From Pseudosulfitobacter sp. DSM 107133 (GTDB taxonomy: Bacteria > Pseudomonadota > Alphaproteobacteria > Rhodobacterales > Rhodobacteraceae), in assembly GCF_022788695.1 (NCBI RefSeq), contig NZ_CP085154.1:434001-498000 (forward strand): 64,000 bases of DNA, written 5' to 3'. Below the pieces are notes generated by a model, which did no database searches, was not told the origin of the DNA, and saw only the letters and a list, made by a program, of their open reading frames with translations. Below, piece after piece: positions 16,918-28,758 of this stretch (its first letter is position 1; the number at the start of each line of letters is the position of its first letter). The translations under genes and the position numbers were made by a program.

Positions 16918-19767
16918 ATGTCGTTCACGCCGACCGAGTATTTGCCATATGATTTCGCCAACCGCCGCCATATCGGCCCGTCTCCGCACGAGATGGCCGA
17001 AATGCTCAAGGTTGTCGGTGCCAAAGATCTGGACGCGCTGATCGACGACACGCTGCCCAAGGGTATCCGGCAAAAGCAGCCGCTGGATTTCGGCAAGGCC
17101 AAATCGGAACGCGAGTTGCTGCACCACATGGCCGAGGTCGCAGGCAAGAACCGCGTGCTGACCAGCCTGATCGGGCAGGGCTATTATGGCACGGTGACGC
17201 CCCCCGCGATCCAGCGCAACATCCTGGAGAACCCCGCGTGGTACACCGCCTACACGCCCTATCAGCCCGAGATTTCCCAAGGGCGGCTCGAGGCGTTGCT
17301 GAACTTCCAGACCATGATCAGCGATCTGACGGGGCTGGAGGTTGCCAACGCCTCGCTGCTGGACGAATCCACTGCCTGCGCTGAAGCGATGACCATGGCA
17401 CAGCGGGTGTCCAAGTCGAAAGCGCGCGGGTTCTTCATCGACCGCGACTGCCACCCGCAAAACATTGCCGTGATGAAAACCCGGGCGGCCCCGCTGGGCA
17501 TCGAGGTGATCGTCGGCAAACCCGAGAATCTGGACCCCGAGGCCGTCTTTGGCGCGATCTTCCAGTACCCCGGCACCTACGGCCACGTGCGCGACTTCAC
17601 CGCGCAGATGGACGCGCTGCACGCGGCCAAGGCCATCGGCATCGTCAGCGCCGATCCCCTGTCGCTGACCATCCTGAAAGAACCCGGTGCTATGGGCGCG
17701 GACATTGCCGTCGGCAGCACCCAGCGCTTTGGCGTTCCCGTGGGCTATGGCGGCCCGCACGCCGCCTATATGGCCTGTCGCGATGAGATGAAACGCGCCA
17801 TGCCGGGCCGGATCGTGGGCGTCAGCATCGACAGCCACGGCAACCGCGCCTACCGCCTGTCGCTGCAAACCCGCGAACAGCACATCCGCCGCGAAAAGGC
17901 CACGTCGAACGTCTGCACCGCGCAGGCGCTGCTGGCGGTGATGGCGTCGATGTATGCCGTGTTCCACGGCCCGCAGGGGCTGAAAGCCATCGCCCAACGC
18001 ATCCACCGCAAGACCGTGCGCTTGGCGCGCGGACTGGAAGCGGCAGGCTTTGCCGTCGATCCCAAGGTCTATTTCGACACGGTGACTGTGGACGTGGGCC
18101 CGCTGCAATCGGCAGTGATGAAATCGGCGGTGGACGAGGGCATCAACCTGCGCCGCGTCGGTGAAACCCGCGTGGGCATCAGCCTGGACGAACGCACCCG
18201 CCCCGCAGACATCGAAGCGGTCTGGCGCGCCTTTGGTCTGGACGCCAAGGACAGCGACTATGCCCCCGAATACCGCGTGCCCGACGATCTGGTGCGAACG
18301 TCCGACTACCTGACCCACCCGATCTTTCACATGAACCGGGCCGAAACCGAGATGATGCGCTATATGCGCCGTCTGGCCGACCGCGATCTGGCGCTGGACC
18401 GGGCGATGATCCCGCTGGGGTCCTGCACGATGAAGCTGAACTCGGCCGCCGAGATGATGCCGGTGACGTGGGAAGAATTCTCGCTGCTGCATCCTTTTGT
18501 CCCTGCCGATCAGGCGGCGGGCTATGCCGAGATGATCGGCGACCTCAGCGCCAAGCTGTGCCAGATCACCGGCTATGACGCGATCTCGATGCAGCCCAAC
18601 TCGGGCGCGCAGGGGGAATATGCGGGTCTGCTGACCATTGCGGCCTATCACCGCGAGAACGGTCAGGGGCACCGCAACATCTGCCTGATCCCGATGAGCG
18701 CCCACGGCACCAACCCCGCCAGCGCCCAGATGGTCGGCTGGAAGGTCGTCCCGATCAAATCCGCCGCCAACGGCGACATTGATCTGGACGACTTCAAGGC
18801 CAAGGCCGAACAGCACGCCGACAACCTTGCGGGCTGCATGATCACCTATCCCTCGACCCACGGCGTGTTCGAGGAAACGGTGACCGAAGTCACAGCCATT
18901 ACGCACAAACATGGCGGTCAGGTCTATATCGACGGGGCCAACATGAACGCGATGGTGGGCCTGTCGCGTCCCGGTGATCTGGGCGGTGACGTCAGCCACC
19001 TGAACCTGCACAAGACGTTCTGCATCCCGCATGGCGGCGGCGGCCCCGGCATGGGTCCGATCGGTGTCAAAAGCCACCTGATCCCGCATCTGCCGGGCCA
19101 TCCGTCGACAGGCGGCACCGAGGGTCCGGTCAGCGCCGCCCCCTTCGGCTCGCCGTCGTTGTTGCCGATCAGCTGGGCCTATTGCCTGATGATGGGCGGG
19201 GATGGTCTGACCCAGGCGACGCGGGTTGCGATCCTGAACGCCAATTACATCGCCAAACGGCTCGAAGGAGCGTTTGACGTGCTGTACAAAGGGCCCTCGG
19301 GCCGTGTGGCGCATGAATGCATCCTGGACGTGCGTCCCTTTGACGACGCAGCCGGTGTGACGGTGGAAGACATCGCCAAACGTCTGGTCGACTGCGGTTT
19401 CCACGCGCCCACGATGAGTTGGCCGGTGGCAGGCACGCTGATGGTCGAGCCGACGGAAAGCGAGACCAAGGCCGAACTGGACCGTTTCTGCGACGCGATG
19501 CTGGCGATCCGGGCCGAGATCGACGACATCACGGAGGGGCGGATTGATGCGGTCAACAACCCGTTGAAGAACGCCCCGCACACGATGGAAGATCTGGTGC
19601 GCGACTGGGACCGCCCCTATTCCCGCGAACAGGGCTGCTTCCCCCCCGGTGCGTTCCGTGTGGACAAATACTGGCCCCCGGTGAACCGCGTCGACAACGT
19701 GCACGGCGACCGCAACCTGATCTGCACTTGCCCGCCGATGGAGAGCTACGCAGAAGCGGCCGAATAG
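16918..19767 (+). CDS. gcvP: Glycine dehydrogenase (decarboxylating), P protein
   Basis: PLP enzyme that decarboxylates glycine and loads the aminomethyl group on lipoyl-GcvH. The single-chain form (949 residues) carries both halves. The N-terminal half is the non-catalytic PLP-fold domain. The C-terminal half holds the PLP lysine K699 in [36 protein letters not shown] and [19 protein letters not shown] are typical P-protein blocks. Start ATG is at 16918, 64 bp after gcvH. A long antisense open frame (16897-19833) is a GC-bias shadow. Confidence 0.97.
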   Translation: MSFTPTEYLPYDFANRRHIGPSPHEMAEMLKVVGAKDLDALIDDTLPKGIRQKQPLDFGKAKSERELLHHMAEVAGKNRVLTSLIGQGYYGTVTPPAIQRNILENPAWYTAYTPYQPEISQGRLEALLNFQTMISDLTGLEVANASLLDESTACAEAMTMAQRVSKSKARGFFIDRDCHPQNIAVMKTRAAPLGIEVIVGKPENLDPEAVFGAIFQYPGTYGHVRDFTAQMDALHAAKAIGIVSADPLSLTILKEPGAMGADIAVGSTQRFGVPVGYGGPHAAYMACRDEMKRAMPGRIVGVSIDSHGNRAYRLSLQTREQHIRREKATSNVCTAQALLAVMASMYAVFHGPQGLKAIAQRIHRKTVRLARGLEAAGFAVDPKVYFDTVTVDVGPLQSAVMKSAVDEGINLRRVGETRVGISLDERTRPADIEAVWRAFGLDAKDSDYAPEYRVPDDLVRTSDYLTHPIFHMNRAETEMMRYMRRLADRDLALDRAMIPLGSCTMKLNSAAEMMPVTWEEFSLLHPFVPADQAAGYAEMIGDLSAKLCQITGYDAISMQPNSGAQGEYAGLLTIAAYHRENGQGHRNICLIPMSAHGTNPASAQMVGWKVVPIKSAANGDIDLDDFKAKAEQHADNLAGCMITYPSTHGVFEETVTEVTAITHKHGGQVYIDGANMNAMVGLSRPGDLGGDVSHLNLHKTFCIPHGGGGPGMGPIGVKSHLIPHLPGHPSTGGTEGPVSAAPFGSPSLLPISWAYCLMMGGDGLTQATRVAILNANYIAKRLEGAFDVLYKGPSGRVAHECILDVRPFDDAAGVTVEDIAKRLVDCGFHAPTMSWPVAGTLMVEPTESETKAELDRFCDAMLAIRAEIDDITEGRIDAVNNPLKNAPHTMEDLVRDWDRPYSREQGCFPPGAFRVDKYWPPVNRVDNVHGDRNLICTCPPMESYAEAAE

Positions 19768-19866
19768 GGGGCTTTGCCCCCGCGCCGTGCGGCGCTCCCC
19801 CAGGATATTTGGGGCCAAAAGAAAGACGGCCAAAAAAGACGGGGGGTGTTGATGCCAATACCCCCC
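19767..19866. terminator. Cluster of hairpins after gcvP
   Basis: Three GC-rich hairpins follow the gcvP stop: GGGGGC-TTT-GCCCCC (19767-19781), GCGCC-GTGC-GGCGC (19782-19795), and GGGGGGT (19841-19847) pairing with ACCCCCC (19860-19866). None has a long T-run, but together they separate two convergent operons. Confidence 0.6.
19791..19829 (+). repeat. Intergenic GATATTT-type motif, copy 3
   Basis: CTCCCCCAGGATATTTGGGG followed by CCAAAAGAAAGACGG, following the gcvP 3' end and in the gcvP orientation. Confidence 0.65.
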
Positions 19867-19956
19867 GCCCGAAACGGTAAGTCGTTTCTTCTGGCACGGC
19901 CATCGGCGTCCCCGCCTGTGCCGTGCCCGATACTCACCCGGAAATGGTTAATAATT

Positions 19957-19994
19957 CATGTCTTCTTTTGGCAGGAAATATCCCCGCCGGAGGC
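19957..19994 (-). repeat. Intergenic GATATTT-type motif, copy 4
   Basis: On the minus strand: GCCTCCGGCGGGGATATTTC followed by CTGCCAAAAGAAGACATG. It lies just after the 3' end of the minus-strand ABC permease gene and faces copy 3 across the convergent intergenic region. Confidence 0.65.
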
Positions 19995-20003
19995 ATAAAA
20001 GTT

Positions 20004-22532
20004 CTACTCCCGCGCCCGCAGCACATGGGCCGGTCGCGCAGCAAGTGGCCCCCAGGCAAAGGCCAGCCCCGCCACCAGCGTCGCCACGATGCCGCCGGCG
20101 ATGATCGCCAGCGCCGAAGGCCAGATCACTTGATACCCCGTCTCCATGACAAAGCGCGACACAGCCCAGCCGCCCGCGATACCGGCCCCCAATGCCACCA
20201 GCCCGGCGGCAAGGCCCAGCAGGGCCGCACGCAGGGCAAAGCTGATCAGGATGCGCTTGCGCGACGCACCCAGCGTTTTCAACACTGCCGCCTCATAGGT
20301 CCGCGACTGGGTGCCCGCCGAGGCCGCGCCGATCAGCACCAGAAAGCCGGTCAACAGCGTCGCCGCAGCCCCGTATGAGCTGGCGGCGGCAATGCCCGCC
20401 AGCACCTCGGCGACGCGGTCGATGGCATCGCGCACGCGGATCGCGGTGATGTTGGGAAAGGCGTTTCCCAGATCGCGCAGGATCGCCGCTTCGGCTTCGG
20501 GTTCGGCATAGACGGTCGAGATATAGCTGTGCGGCGCCCCCGACAGCGCGGCGGGGTTCATCGTCATGACAAAGCCGATGCCCGCGTTGGAAAAGTCGAC
20601 CTCGCGGAAGGACGCGATGGTGCCGGTGATCTCGCGGCCCAGCACGTTGATGGTCATGGTGTCCCCCAGCTTCAGGCCCATTTCCTCGGCTTCTTCGGCG
20701 GCAAAGCTGATCAGGGGCGGGCCTGCATAGTCGGGCGCCCACCATTCGCCCTGGGTGATCTTGGTGCGCGCGGGCAGTTCCGTGGCATAGGTCACGCCCC
20801 GGTCGCCGCGCGTGACCCAGTGGTCGCCCGCAACCTCGCGGGCAGGGCGGTCGTTGATGCGGGTGATGACGCCGCGCAGCATCGGTGCGCTGTCGACACG
20901 GCGCACGGCGGGGTCGTTCGCCAGACGCGCGTTGAACCCGTCCATCTGGTCCTTTTGAATGTCGACGAAAAAGTAGGACGGCGCAACTTCGGGAAGATTG
21001 CCCGCGATGGCATTGCGCAGGTTGCCGTCGATCTGGCCGACGGCGGCCAGCACCGACAGGCCAAGACCCAGCGACAGAACCGTTGACGTGGCCCCCTCAC
21101 GCGGACCGGAAATCGCCGCCAGCGCCCACCGCAGGGCAGGGTGCCCCTGCGCCAGCCGCGCACCCCGCCGCGAGGTCCAGCGGATCACCCAAGCGGCCAG
21201 CGCCAGCAACACCAGCGCACCGGTGATGCCGCCCGCCATCCACAACGTCAGCTGCCATGTGCCCGAAAACAGCCCCGCGAGCCCCACCAACAGCGCCAGC
21301 CCCGCGCCCACGGCCACGACATAGCGCGCCTTGGGCAGCAGGGCCGTACTGCCAAGCGCATCGCGGAACAGGGTCGCGGCGCGCACGTCTTCGGCACGGG
21401 CCAGCGGCCAGAGTGTAAATATGAAGGCTGTCAGCAACCCGTAAATGCCCGCCTCGACCAGCGGACGGGGATATATGGCGATGCTGGCCGGGATCGGCAA
21501 ACGCGCCTCGATCAGCGGCGCCAGCAACAGCGGCGCCACCGCGCCCAGCACAAGGCCGATGAAAATGCCCAGCAGCGACAGCGCACCGATCTGGAGGAAA
21601 TAGGTCTGAAAGATCGTCGACCGCTCTGCCCCCAGGGTGCGCAGGGTGGCGATCACGCTGGTTTTCTCTGCCAGATAGGCCCGCACCGCCGCCGACACAC
21701 CAACCCCGCCCACGGCCAGACCGGACAGACCGACCAGCACCAGAAACGCGCCCAGCCGTTCGACAAACCGCGCCACGCCCGGCGCACCGTTGCGCGAATC
21801 GCGCCAGCGCATGCCCGCGTCGCCGAATTTGGTCGCGGCCGCCTGTTCCAGCGCCTCAAGGTCCGCGGTGGGGGGCAGGGTCAGGCGGTATTTCGTGTTG
21901 AACAGCGTCCCGGTTTCCAGCAGCCCCGAATTGTCCAGCGCCTGTGTGCGCACAATCGTGCGCGGCCCCAGACCAAAGCCTGCTCCGGCACTGTCAGGCT
22001 CGCGGGTCAGCAGGGCGCTCAGACGGAAGTCCTGCGTGCCCAGCCGCAGCGTGTCGCCCGTGGCCAGCCCCAGCCGGTCGGCCAGCACCTGTTCCATGAT
22101 CGCACCGGGCAGGCCGTCCTGTTCCCCCAGCGCCTGCGCCAGCGGCAAATCGGGGGACAGCCCCACGCTGCCGATCAGCGGATAGGCATCATCGACGCCC
22201 TTGACCTGTGTCAGCCCGCGCTCGGACTCTCCGTCGTGGTCCACCACCGCCATCGACCGAAAGTCGACCACCTGCGAGACGTTCTGCGCAATTTGCGCCA
22301 TCCACGCGCGTTCGTCCTCGGTGGCGAACCGATAGGTGAAATCCATCTCCGCCTGCCCACCCAACAGGGCAGCCCCCTCGCGGGCCAGCCCCGCTTCGAT
22401 GGCCGACCGGACCGAGCCGACGGCGGCGATGGCGGCAACCCCAAGCGCAAGACAGGCCAGGAAAATGCGAAAGCCGTGCAAGCCGCCGCGCAGCTCGCGG
22501 CGGGCCAGACGGGCGGCAATGCGCAGGCTCAT
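20004..22532 (-). CDS. FtsX-like ABC transporter permease (YbbP-type)
   Basis: Inner-membrane permease of 842 residues with two FtsX-type modules and a large periplasmic region. Membrane segments include ALGVAAIAAVGSVRSA near the N-terminus, LVLVGLSGLAVGGVGVSAAV, IGALSLLGIFIGLVLGAVAPLLLAPL, and the C-terminal AALLGLAAGLVALGAG and ALAIIAGGIVATLVAGLAFAW. Its start overlaps the stop of the upstream ATPase gene by four bases (22529-22532). The gene order ATPase-permease divergent from a TesA-like esterase matches E. coli ybbA-ybbP/tesA. The family exports or extracts lipophilic molecules; the substrate here is unknown. Confidence 0.85.
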   Translation of the reverse strand: MSLRIAARLARRELRGGLHGFRIFLACLALGVAAIAAVGSVRSAIEAGLAREGAALLGGQAEMDFTYRFATEDERAWMAQIAQNVSQVVDFRSMAVVDHDGESERGLTQVKGVDDAYPLIGSVGLSPDLPLAQALGEQDGLPGAIMEQVLADRLGLATGDTLRLGTQDFRLSALLTREPDSAGAGFGLGPRTIVRTQALDNSGLLETGTLFNTKYRLTLPPTADLEALEQAAATKFGDAGMRWRDSRNGAPGVARFVERLGAFLVLVGLSGLAVGGVGVSAAVRAYLAEKTSVIATLRTLGAERSTIFQTYFLQIGALSLLGIFIGLVLGAVAPLLLAPLIEARLPIPASIAIYPRPLVEAGIYGLLTAFIFTLWPLARAEDVRAATLFRDALGSTALLPKARYVVAVGAGLALLVGLAGLFSGTWQLTLWMAGGITGALVLLALAAWVIRWTSRRGARLAQGHPALRWALAAISGPREGATSTVLSLGLGLSVLAAVGQIDGNLRNAIAGNLPEVAPSYFFVDIQKDQMDGFNARLANDPAVRRVDSAPMLRGVITRINDRPAREVAGDHWVTRGDRGVTYATELPARTKITQGEWWAPDYAGPPLISFAAEEAEEMGLKLGDTMTINVLGREITGTIASFREVDFSNAGIGFVMTMNPAALSGAPHSYISTVYAEPEAEAAILRDLGNAFPNITAIRVRDAIDRVAEVLAGIAAASSYGAAATLLTGFLVLIGAASAGTQSRTYEAAVLKTLGASRKRILISFALRAALLGLAAGLVALGAGIAGGWAVSRFVMETGYQVIWPSALAIIAGGIVATLVAGLAFAWGPLAARPAHVLRARE

Positions 22533-23212
22533 GCAGCGGCCCGCGCGGCGATGCGGCCATCGACCAGCCGCACCACGCGGTCACAGCGTCCGGCCAGCGC
22601 GTTCGAATGTGTCACCAGCACCAGCGTCGCCCCGTGCCGGTCGCGCAGGTCGAACAACATGTCCATGATCGCGTCGCCATTGGCCAGATCCAGATTGCCT
22701 GTCGGTTCATCCGCCAGCAGGATACGGGGCCGCGTGACAGAGGCGCGCGCCAGCGCCACCCGCTGTTGTTCGCCGCCCGACATCTGCGAAGGGTAATGCC
22801 CGCTGCGATGGGCCAGCCCCACGGTGGCCAGTTCCGCCTCGGCCCGCGCAAAGGCGTCCGACACCCCGGCCAGTTCCAGCGGCGTGGCCACGTTCTCCAG
22901 CGCGGTCATCGTGGGGATCAGGTGGAACGACTGGAACACCACCCCCATGTTGTCGCGGCGAAAGCGGGCCAGCGCGTCTTCGTCCATCTGCGTCAGATCA
23001 TTGCCCAGTGCCATCACGGTGCCGGCCGTTGCGCGCTCCAGCCCGCCCATCAGCATCAGCAGCGATGACTTGCCCGAACCAGAAGGCCCCACCAGCCCGA
23101 CCGTTTCACCCGCGTTCACCTGCAAGTCGATGCCGTGCAGAATTTCGATGCGTCCGGCATTGCCCTCAAGCGATAAAGTTGCATTTTCAAGGGTCAGGAC
23201 TGGATCGGACAT
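22529..23212 (-). CDS. ABC transporter ATP-binding protein (YbbA/LolD-type)
   Basis: Cytoplasmic ATPase of 227 residues, partner of the downstream FtsX-like permease. Walker A GLVGPSGSGKSSLL (about 39-52), Q-loop VFQSFHLIPTMTALENV, signature MSGGEQQRVALARA and Walker B ILLADEPTGNLD are all intact. It belongs to the MacB/LolD-like branch. Start ATG at 23212 is 50 bp from the divergent esterase start, so the two transcripts share a short promoter region. Confidence 0.88.
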   Translation of the reverse strand: MSDPVLTLENATLSLEGNAGRIEILHGIDLQVNAGETVGLVGPSGSGKSSLLMLMGGLERATAGTVMALGNDLTQMDEDALARFRRDNMGVVFQSFHLIPTMTALENVATPLELAGVSDAFARAEAELATVGLAHRSGHYPSQMSGGEQQRVALARASVTRPRILLADEPTGNLDLANGDAIMDMLFDLRDRHGATLVLVTHSNALAGRCDRVVRLVDGRIAARAAA

Positions 23213-23262
23213 GCATGGGTGCCTTTATAGAGGGTAAGCATGGATATGGAGGCTGAAACACA

Positions 23263-23901
23263 ATGCGCAAGGCGATAGTCGGTATTCTCGCAGTTTTATC
23301 AGGGCCGGCCCTGGCCGAACCGGTGGTGATTGCGGCCTTGGGTGACAGCCTGACCCAGGGGTACGGGTTGCCGCAGGAGGACGGCTTCGTGCCGCAACTG
23401 GAAAGCTGGCTGCGCGAACACGGTGCCGATGTGCAGGTGCTGAACGCAGGTGTGTCCGGCGATACCACCGCCGGTGGCCTGTCGCGGGCGGCGTGGACGC
23501 TGACGCCCGAAGTGGACGCGATGATCGTCACGCTGGGCGGCAACGACCTGTTGCGTGGCATTGATCCGGCAAACAGCCGTGCCAATCTGGACGGGATATT
23601 GCAAGCCGCAGCCGAGGCAGATGTGAAAGTGCTGCTGGTGGGAATGCAGGCGCCGGGCAACTACGGGCCCGAGTACAAGGCCGCCTTTGATGCGATGTAT
23701 CCCGAGTTGTCGGCCAAGTACGGCACGCTTTATGCGCCCAGCTTTTTCGAGGGCTTGGGCGGCGCGGATACTGATCCCGCGGCTGTGCGCGACCTGATGC
23801 AGGCGGACGGGATTCACCCGAATGCGGACGGTGTTCAAAAGGTTGTGGAAGGGCTGGGCCCCGAGGTGCTGGAGCTGATCGGGCAAGTGCCGTCGGGCTG
23901 A
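23263..23901 (+). CDS. tesA: GDSL esterase/lysophospholipase, TesA-like
   Basis: Predicted periplasmic SGNH hydrolase of 212 residues. ATG 23263 follows a TGGAGG ribosome-binding site and opens a signal peptide (MRKAIVGILAVLSGPALAEP). SGNH blocks are all present: block I ALGDSLTQGYG (nucleophile Ser), block II Gly in GVSGDTTAGG, block III GGNDLLRG, and block V DGIHPNADG with catalytic Asp/His. The family hydrolyses acyl esters and thioesters. The neighbouring ybbAP-like ABC genes are divergent, as in E. coli. Confidence 0.88.
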   Translation: MRKAIVGILAVLSGPALAEPVVIAALGDSLTQGYGLPQEDGFVPQLESWLREHGADVQVLNAGVSGDTTAGGLSRAAWTLTPEVDAMIVTLGGNDLLRGIDPANSRANLDGILQAAAEADVKVLLVGMQAPGNYGPEYKAAFDAMYPELSAKYGTLYAPSFFEGLGGADTDPAAVRDLMQADGIHPNADGVQKVVEGLGPEVLELIGQVPSG

Positions 23902-23933
23902 TCGGGCAGCGGGCCATCGCGCGGTTGTCGAAC

Positions 23934-24020
23934 GTCAGATGACCGTTGCGTCATCAATTGGCCCGAACCAGAAAACCCGGCGTTCGCGCAGATTGCAGCG
24001 AATGGCAGTTAGGGACCTGA
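23934..24020 (+). repeat. Dispersed intergenic repeat A, copy 1
   Basis: Begins GTCAGATGACC..TTGCGTCATCAA and ends in CGTTCGCGCAGATTGCAGCG plus AATGGCAG. It is related to 33581-33670 and to the two halves flanking each IS copy. It lies between the tesA and marR 3' ends. Confidence 0.7.
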
Positions 24021-24064
24021 CTCTAAGAATCCTTGTTGAAGCGATTCTGCGCGATGCACCAACA

Positions 24065-24508
24065 TCACGTCTTGGTATTTGCGAGCTTTCCCAGAAGGCG
24101 CACCAGCTCGTTGAGTTCGGGTTCGCTGAGCGATTGCTGAACCGATTTGACCAACATCTCTTCATAGACCGGCCAAATTGCTCTGCGGGTTTCCAGTCCT
24201 TTCGAGGTGAGCCTGATGATCTGCCCTCTACCATCGCCAGCTACATCCTCACGCGTGATGAGACCTGCCTTCGTGAGTCTATCCAACAGACGCGAGGTTC
24301 CATATTGAGGGAGCAACAGCCGCTCTTTCAGCTCGTAAGGGCGTATGCCATCGGCCCCGGCTTTTTCAATTTCCAACAAAGCATCATACCAGCTCAGTCT
24401 TGGCAGGCCGCGTTCTTTCAACTCGATTTCAATCCCTTGAAGCAGCGTTTGGCTGACAGAGAGAAGGGATATCCATGCCCGGGTTGTTTGTGCGCTGAGT
24501 GTGGTCAT
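24065..24508 (-). CDS. MarR-family transcriptional regulator (of the GST gene)
   Basis: Winged-helix regulator of 147 residues from ATG 24508 (MTTLSAQTTRAWISLLSVSQ). The winged-helix DNA-binding part runs from LSWYDALLEIEKAGADGIRP through ELKERLLLPQYGTSRLLDRLTKAG to the wing REDVAGDGRGQIIRLTSKG. An open frame continues 26 codons upstream, but it would run through the operator sequence. It is divergent from a glutathione S-transferase gene. The two palindromes in the shared 95-bp region are its likely binding sites. The inducer is unknown. Confidence 0.85.
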   Translation of the reverse strand: MTTLSAQTTRAWISLLSVSQTLLQGIEIELKERGLPRLSWYDALLEIEKAGADGIRPYELKERLLLPQYGTSRLLDRLTKAGLITREDVAGDGRGQIIRLTSKGLETRRAIWPVYEEMLVKSVQQSLSEPELNELVRLLGKLANTKT

Positions 24509-24527
24509 AGGGTACATTAACGCAAAA

Positions 24528-24541
24528 GATGCAACTGCATC
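24528..24541. promoter_or_regulatory. MarR operator 1
   Basis: GATGCAACTGCATC, an inverted repeat of GATGCA with an AC centre. It is 20 bp upstream of the marR start, so it is placed for autoregulation. Confidence 0.72.
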
Positions 24542-24545
24542 AACC

Positions 24546-24575
24546 TTGACGTTCCGTTGGTTGCTCCCATATAGA
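24546..24575 (+). promoter_or_regulatory. Promoter of the GST gene
   Basis: TTGACG (24546-24551), 18-bp spacer, TATAGA (24570-24575). The -10 element lies inside operator 2, which would make repression direct. Confidence 0.65.
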
Positions 24576-24589
24576 TGCAACTGCATCTA
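24572..24589. promoter_or_regulatory. MarR operator 2
   Basis: TAGATGCAACTGCATCTA, an 8-bp perfect inverted repeat with the same AC centre as operator 1. Centre-to-centre distance is 46 bp. It overlaps the GST -10 element. Confidence 0.75.
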
Positions 24590-24603
24590 CATGGAGATTC
24601 CGA

Positions 24604-25278
24604 ATGACCCTGCATCTGATAAGCCATTCACTTTGCCCATATGTTCAGCGAGCCGCGATCTCGATGTTGGAAAAAGGCGTTTCTTTTGAACGCACTGACA
24701 TCGACCTTTCAAACAAGCCTGACTGGTTTCTAACCATTTCGCCGCTGGGAAAGACGCCGGTTCTGACCGACAGGCAAGAAGCGATATTCGAATCCTCTGC
24801 GATCTTGGAGTACCTGGAAGATACCCGGCCGTCGCCTCTCCACCCTTCGGCTGCGATAACGCGCGCGCAGCACCGTGGATGGATCGAGTTCGGGTCGGCC
24901 ACCCTCAACGACATAGCGGGACTTTATAACGCGCCGACTGCCGACACGTTCAATAAGAAACTCCAAGCACTGGAGGCAAAATTCACACAACTTGAGCGAC
25001 AACTGGGACAAGGCCCGTATTTCGCAGGGAGTGAGTTCACTCTTGTTGATGCCGTCTTTGCACCGGTCTTTCGGTACTTCGACTCGTTCGATGAAATCGG
25101 CGATTTCGACATCCTGACCGATAAAGAAAAGGTTCTGGCGTGGCGCGAAGTTCTGGCCGCGCGGCCATCGGTCAAACAGGCTGTATCTGAAAAATACCCA
25201 AGTCTTCTGAGGGCTTTTTTGCTCAACCGAAACTCCCACCTGTCTCGGCTCATGACGCGCCAAATCAGTGGAGACTAG
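24604..25278 (+). CDS. Glutathione S-transferase family protein
   Basis: Predicted cytoplasmic GST of 224 residues starting at ATG 24604. The N-terminal thioredoxin-like half has LCPYVQRAAISMLEKGVSFE with a Cys at the catalytic position, and PLGKTPVLTDRQEAIFESSAILEYLED with the conserved cis-Pro and Glu-Ser glutathione-binding residues. The helical C-terminal half begins near residue 85. The active-site Cys suggests an omega-, beta- or lambda-like thiol transferase and not a Tyr/Ser GST. Its expression should be controlled by the divergent MarR. Codon usage is less GC-biased than in neighbouring genes. Confidence 0.87.
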   Translation: MTLHLISHSLCPYVQRAAISMLEKGVSFERTDIDLSNKPDWFLTISPLGKTPVLTDRQEAIFESSAILEYLEDTRPSPLHPSAAITRAQHRGWIEFGSATLNDIAGLYNAPTADTFNKKLQALEAKFTQLERQLGQGPYFAGSEFTLVDAVFAPVFRYFDSFDEIGDFDILTDKEKVLAWREVLAARPSVKQAVSEKYPSLLRAFLLNRNSHLSRLMTRQISGD

Positions 25279-25282
25279 ACCA

Positions 25283-25294
25283 GGGTCCAGATCC
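25283..25294. repeat. Degenerate copy of the stop-codon palindrome
   Basis: GGGTCCAGATCC, five bases after the GST stop (TAG). It resembles the perfect palindromes at 8772 and 33700 but has one mismatch. Confidence 0.35.
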
Positions 25295-25310
25295 AGGGGC
25301 TGAAACGAAA

Positions 25311-25337
25311 ACGGCCCCCGCGCGATGCGGGGGCCGT
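25311..25337 (-). terminator. Rho-independent terminator of icd
   Basis: 11-bp perfect stem ACGGCCCCCGC (25311-25321) with GCGGGGGCCGT (25327-25337) and a 5-nt loop. On the minus strand it is followed by TTTCGTTTC. It also separates the convergent GST gene. Confidence 0.88.
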
Positions 25338-25360
25338 TGGATTGGACTGTAAAGCGCAGC

Positions 25361-27550
<2,190 letters not shown>

Positions 27551-27817
27551 GGGAATCTCCTTGATCTGGGATTTGCCCTCTCATAGCCGACCCTTTTGCC
27601 AAGGTCGACAGTATACCTTTGCATACCGAGATTTGTTTGCAGACAATGCTGAATGTTTTGGCGAAGTAAGGCCGCCCGCCCTTGGCCGCACGCGCGCGCC
27701 CGTGCTAAGGCCCGCCAAGCTGCCCAGACAGTATCGCAGACCGGCCGGACCGGTCGACCACGTTCACCCCACGCAAGGGCGGCCCCACGGTCGCCCGATT
27801 TTATGTGAGACACAGCC

Positions 27818-28735
27818 ATGACCATCACGCACCTCGTCACCCATTCCGGCGGTTTTCATGCAGACGAGCTTTTGTCCTCGGTCATCCTGACGCGGCTGTT
27901 TCCCGACGCGCAGCTGGTGCGCAGTCGTGACAAGGCGTGGATCACCCCCGCGTCTGACCGGATCATCTATGACGTGGGTGGCCAGTTTGATGCCGGCGCG
28001 CAGATTTTTGACCACCACCAACGCCCCAACCCGCTGCGTGAAGATGGCCAGCCCTACAGCTCGTTCGGGCTGGTCTGGGCGCATTATGGCCGTGATTATC
28101 TGGTTGCGATGAACGTGCCGCAGCAAGACGTCGAAACAATTCATGCCTCCTTTGACCGCGGCTTTGTGCTGCCGGTTGACCTGCTCGACAACGGCGCGGT
28201 GAACGCGTCCGAAGCGGGGCCTTTCGCGGGGCTGACGCTGCCGGTGCTGCTGGAAAGCCTCAAGCCCGTGTTCGACGACCGTGCCGAAGGCGCTGACGAC
28301 CGTGCCTTTATGGCGGCCCTGCCGGTGGCGCGTACCTTTGTCGAGGCGCAGATCAACCGCAGAGCCGCCAAACACCGTGCCGAAGCGATGGTGATGCAGG
28401 CCATCGAGGCTGCGGGCTCGGGGCGCATACTGGAACTGCCGATGGGCATGCCCTTTCGCGCCGGTGTTGAAAAGGCCGGCGCCGATCAGTTGCTGTTCGT
28501 TGTCCACCCGCGCGGCGACGACTGGGCGCTGACCACGATCCGCACCGGCGAGGACACCTTTGACACCCGCGCCGACCTGCCCGCCGCTTGGGCCGGTCTT
28601 GCAGATGCGCCTTTGGAAGCGGCGAGCGGCGTCAAAGGTGCCAAGTTTTGCCACAACGGGCGCTTTATTGCGGTCGCTGACAGCCGCGCGGCGATTTTGC
28701 AGATGGCGCAGCTTGCGGTTGCCGAAGCAGGTTAG
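27818..28735 (+). CDS. MYG1-family (UPF0160) predicted metal-dependent hydrolase
   Basis: DHH-superfamily-like protein of 305 residues from ATG 27818 (MTITHLVTHSGGFHADELLS). The THSGGFHADE block at the N-terminus, YDVGGQFD near 50 and IFDHHQ near 65 (DHH motif) are conserved metal-binding segments. In eukaryotes MYG1 is a 3'-5' RNA exonuclease; the bacterial role is not established. The chain ends normally near FCHNGRFIAVADSRAAIL. Followed 23 bp later by a GNAT gene in the same direction. Confidence 0.88.
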   Translation: MTITHLVTHSGGFHADELLSSVILTRLFPDAQLVRSRDKAWITPASDRIIYDVGGQFDAGAQIFDHHQRPNPLREDGQPYSSFGLVWAHYGRDYLVAMNVPQQDVETIHASFDRGFVLPVDLLDNGAVNASEAGPFAGLTLPVLLESLKPVFDDRAEGADDRAFMAALPVARTFVEAQINRRAAKHRAEAMVMQAIEAAGSGRILELPMGMPFRAGVEKAGADQLLFVVHPRGDDWALTTIRTGEDTFDTRADLPAAWAGLADAPLEAASGVKGAKFCHNGRFIAVADSRAAILQMAQLAVAEAG

Positions 28736-28758
28736 CGCAAAAGCCCAAGGTCTGGATC

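Noticed and set aside
16897..19833. 978-residue open frame antisense to gcvP
   Set aside because: Composition is that of a high-GC shadow frame (His/Arg/Gly-rich). It has no recognisable domain, and gcvP is certain on the other strand.
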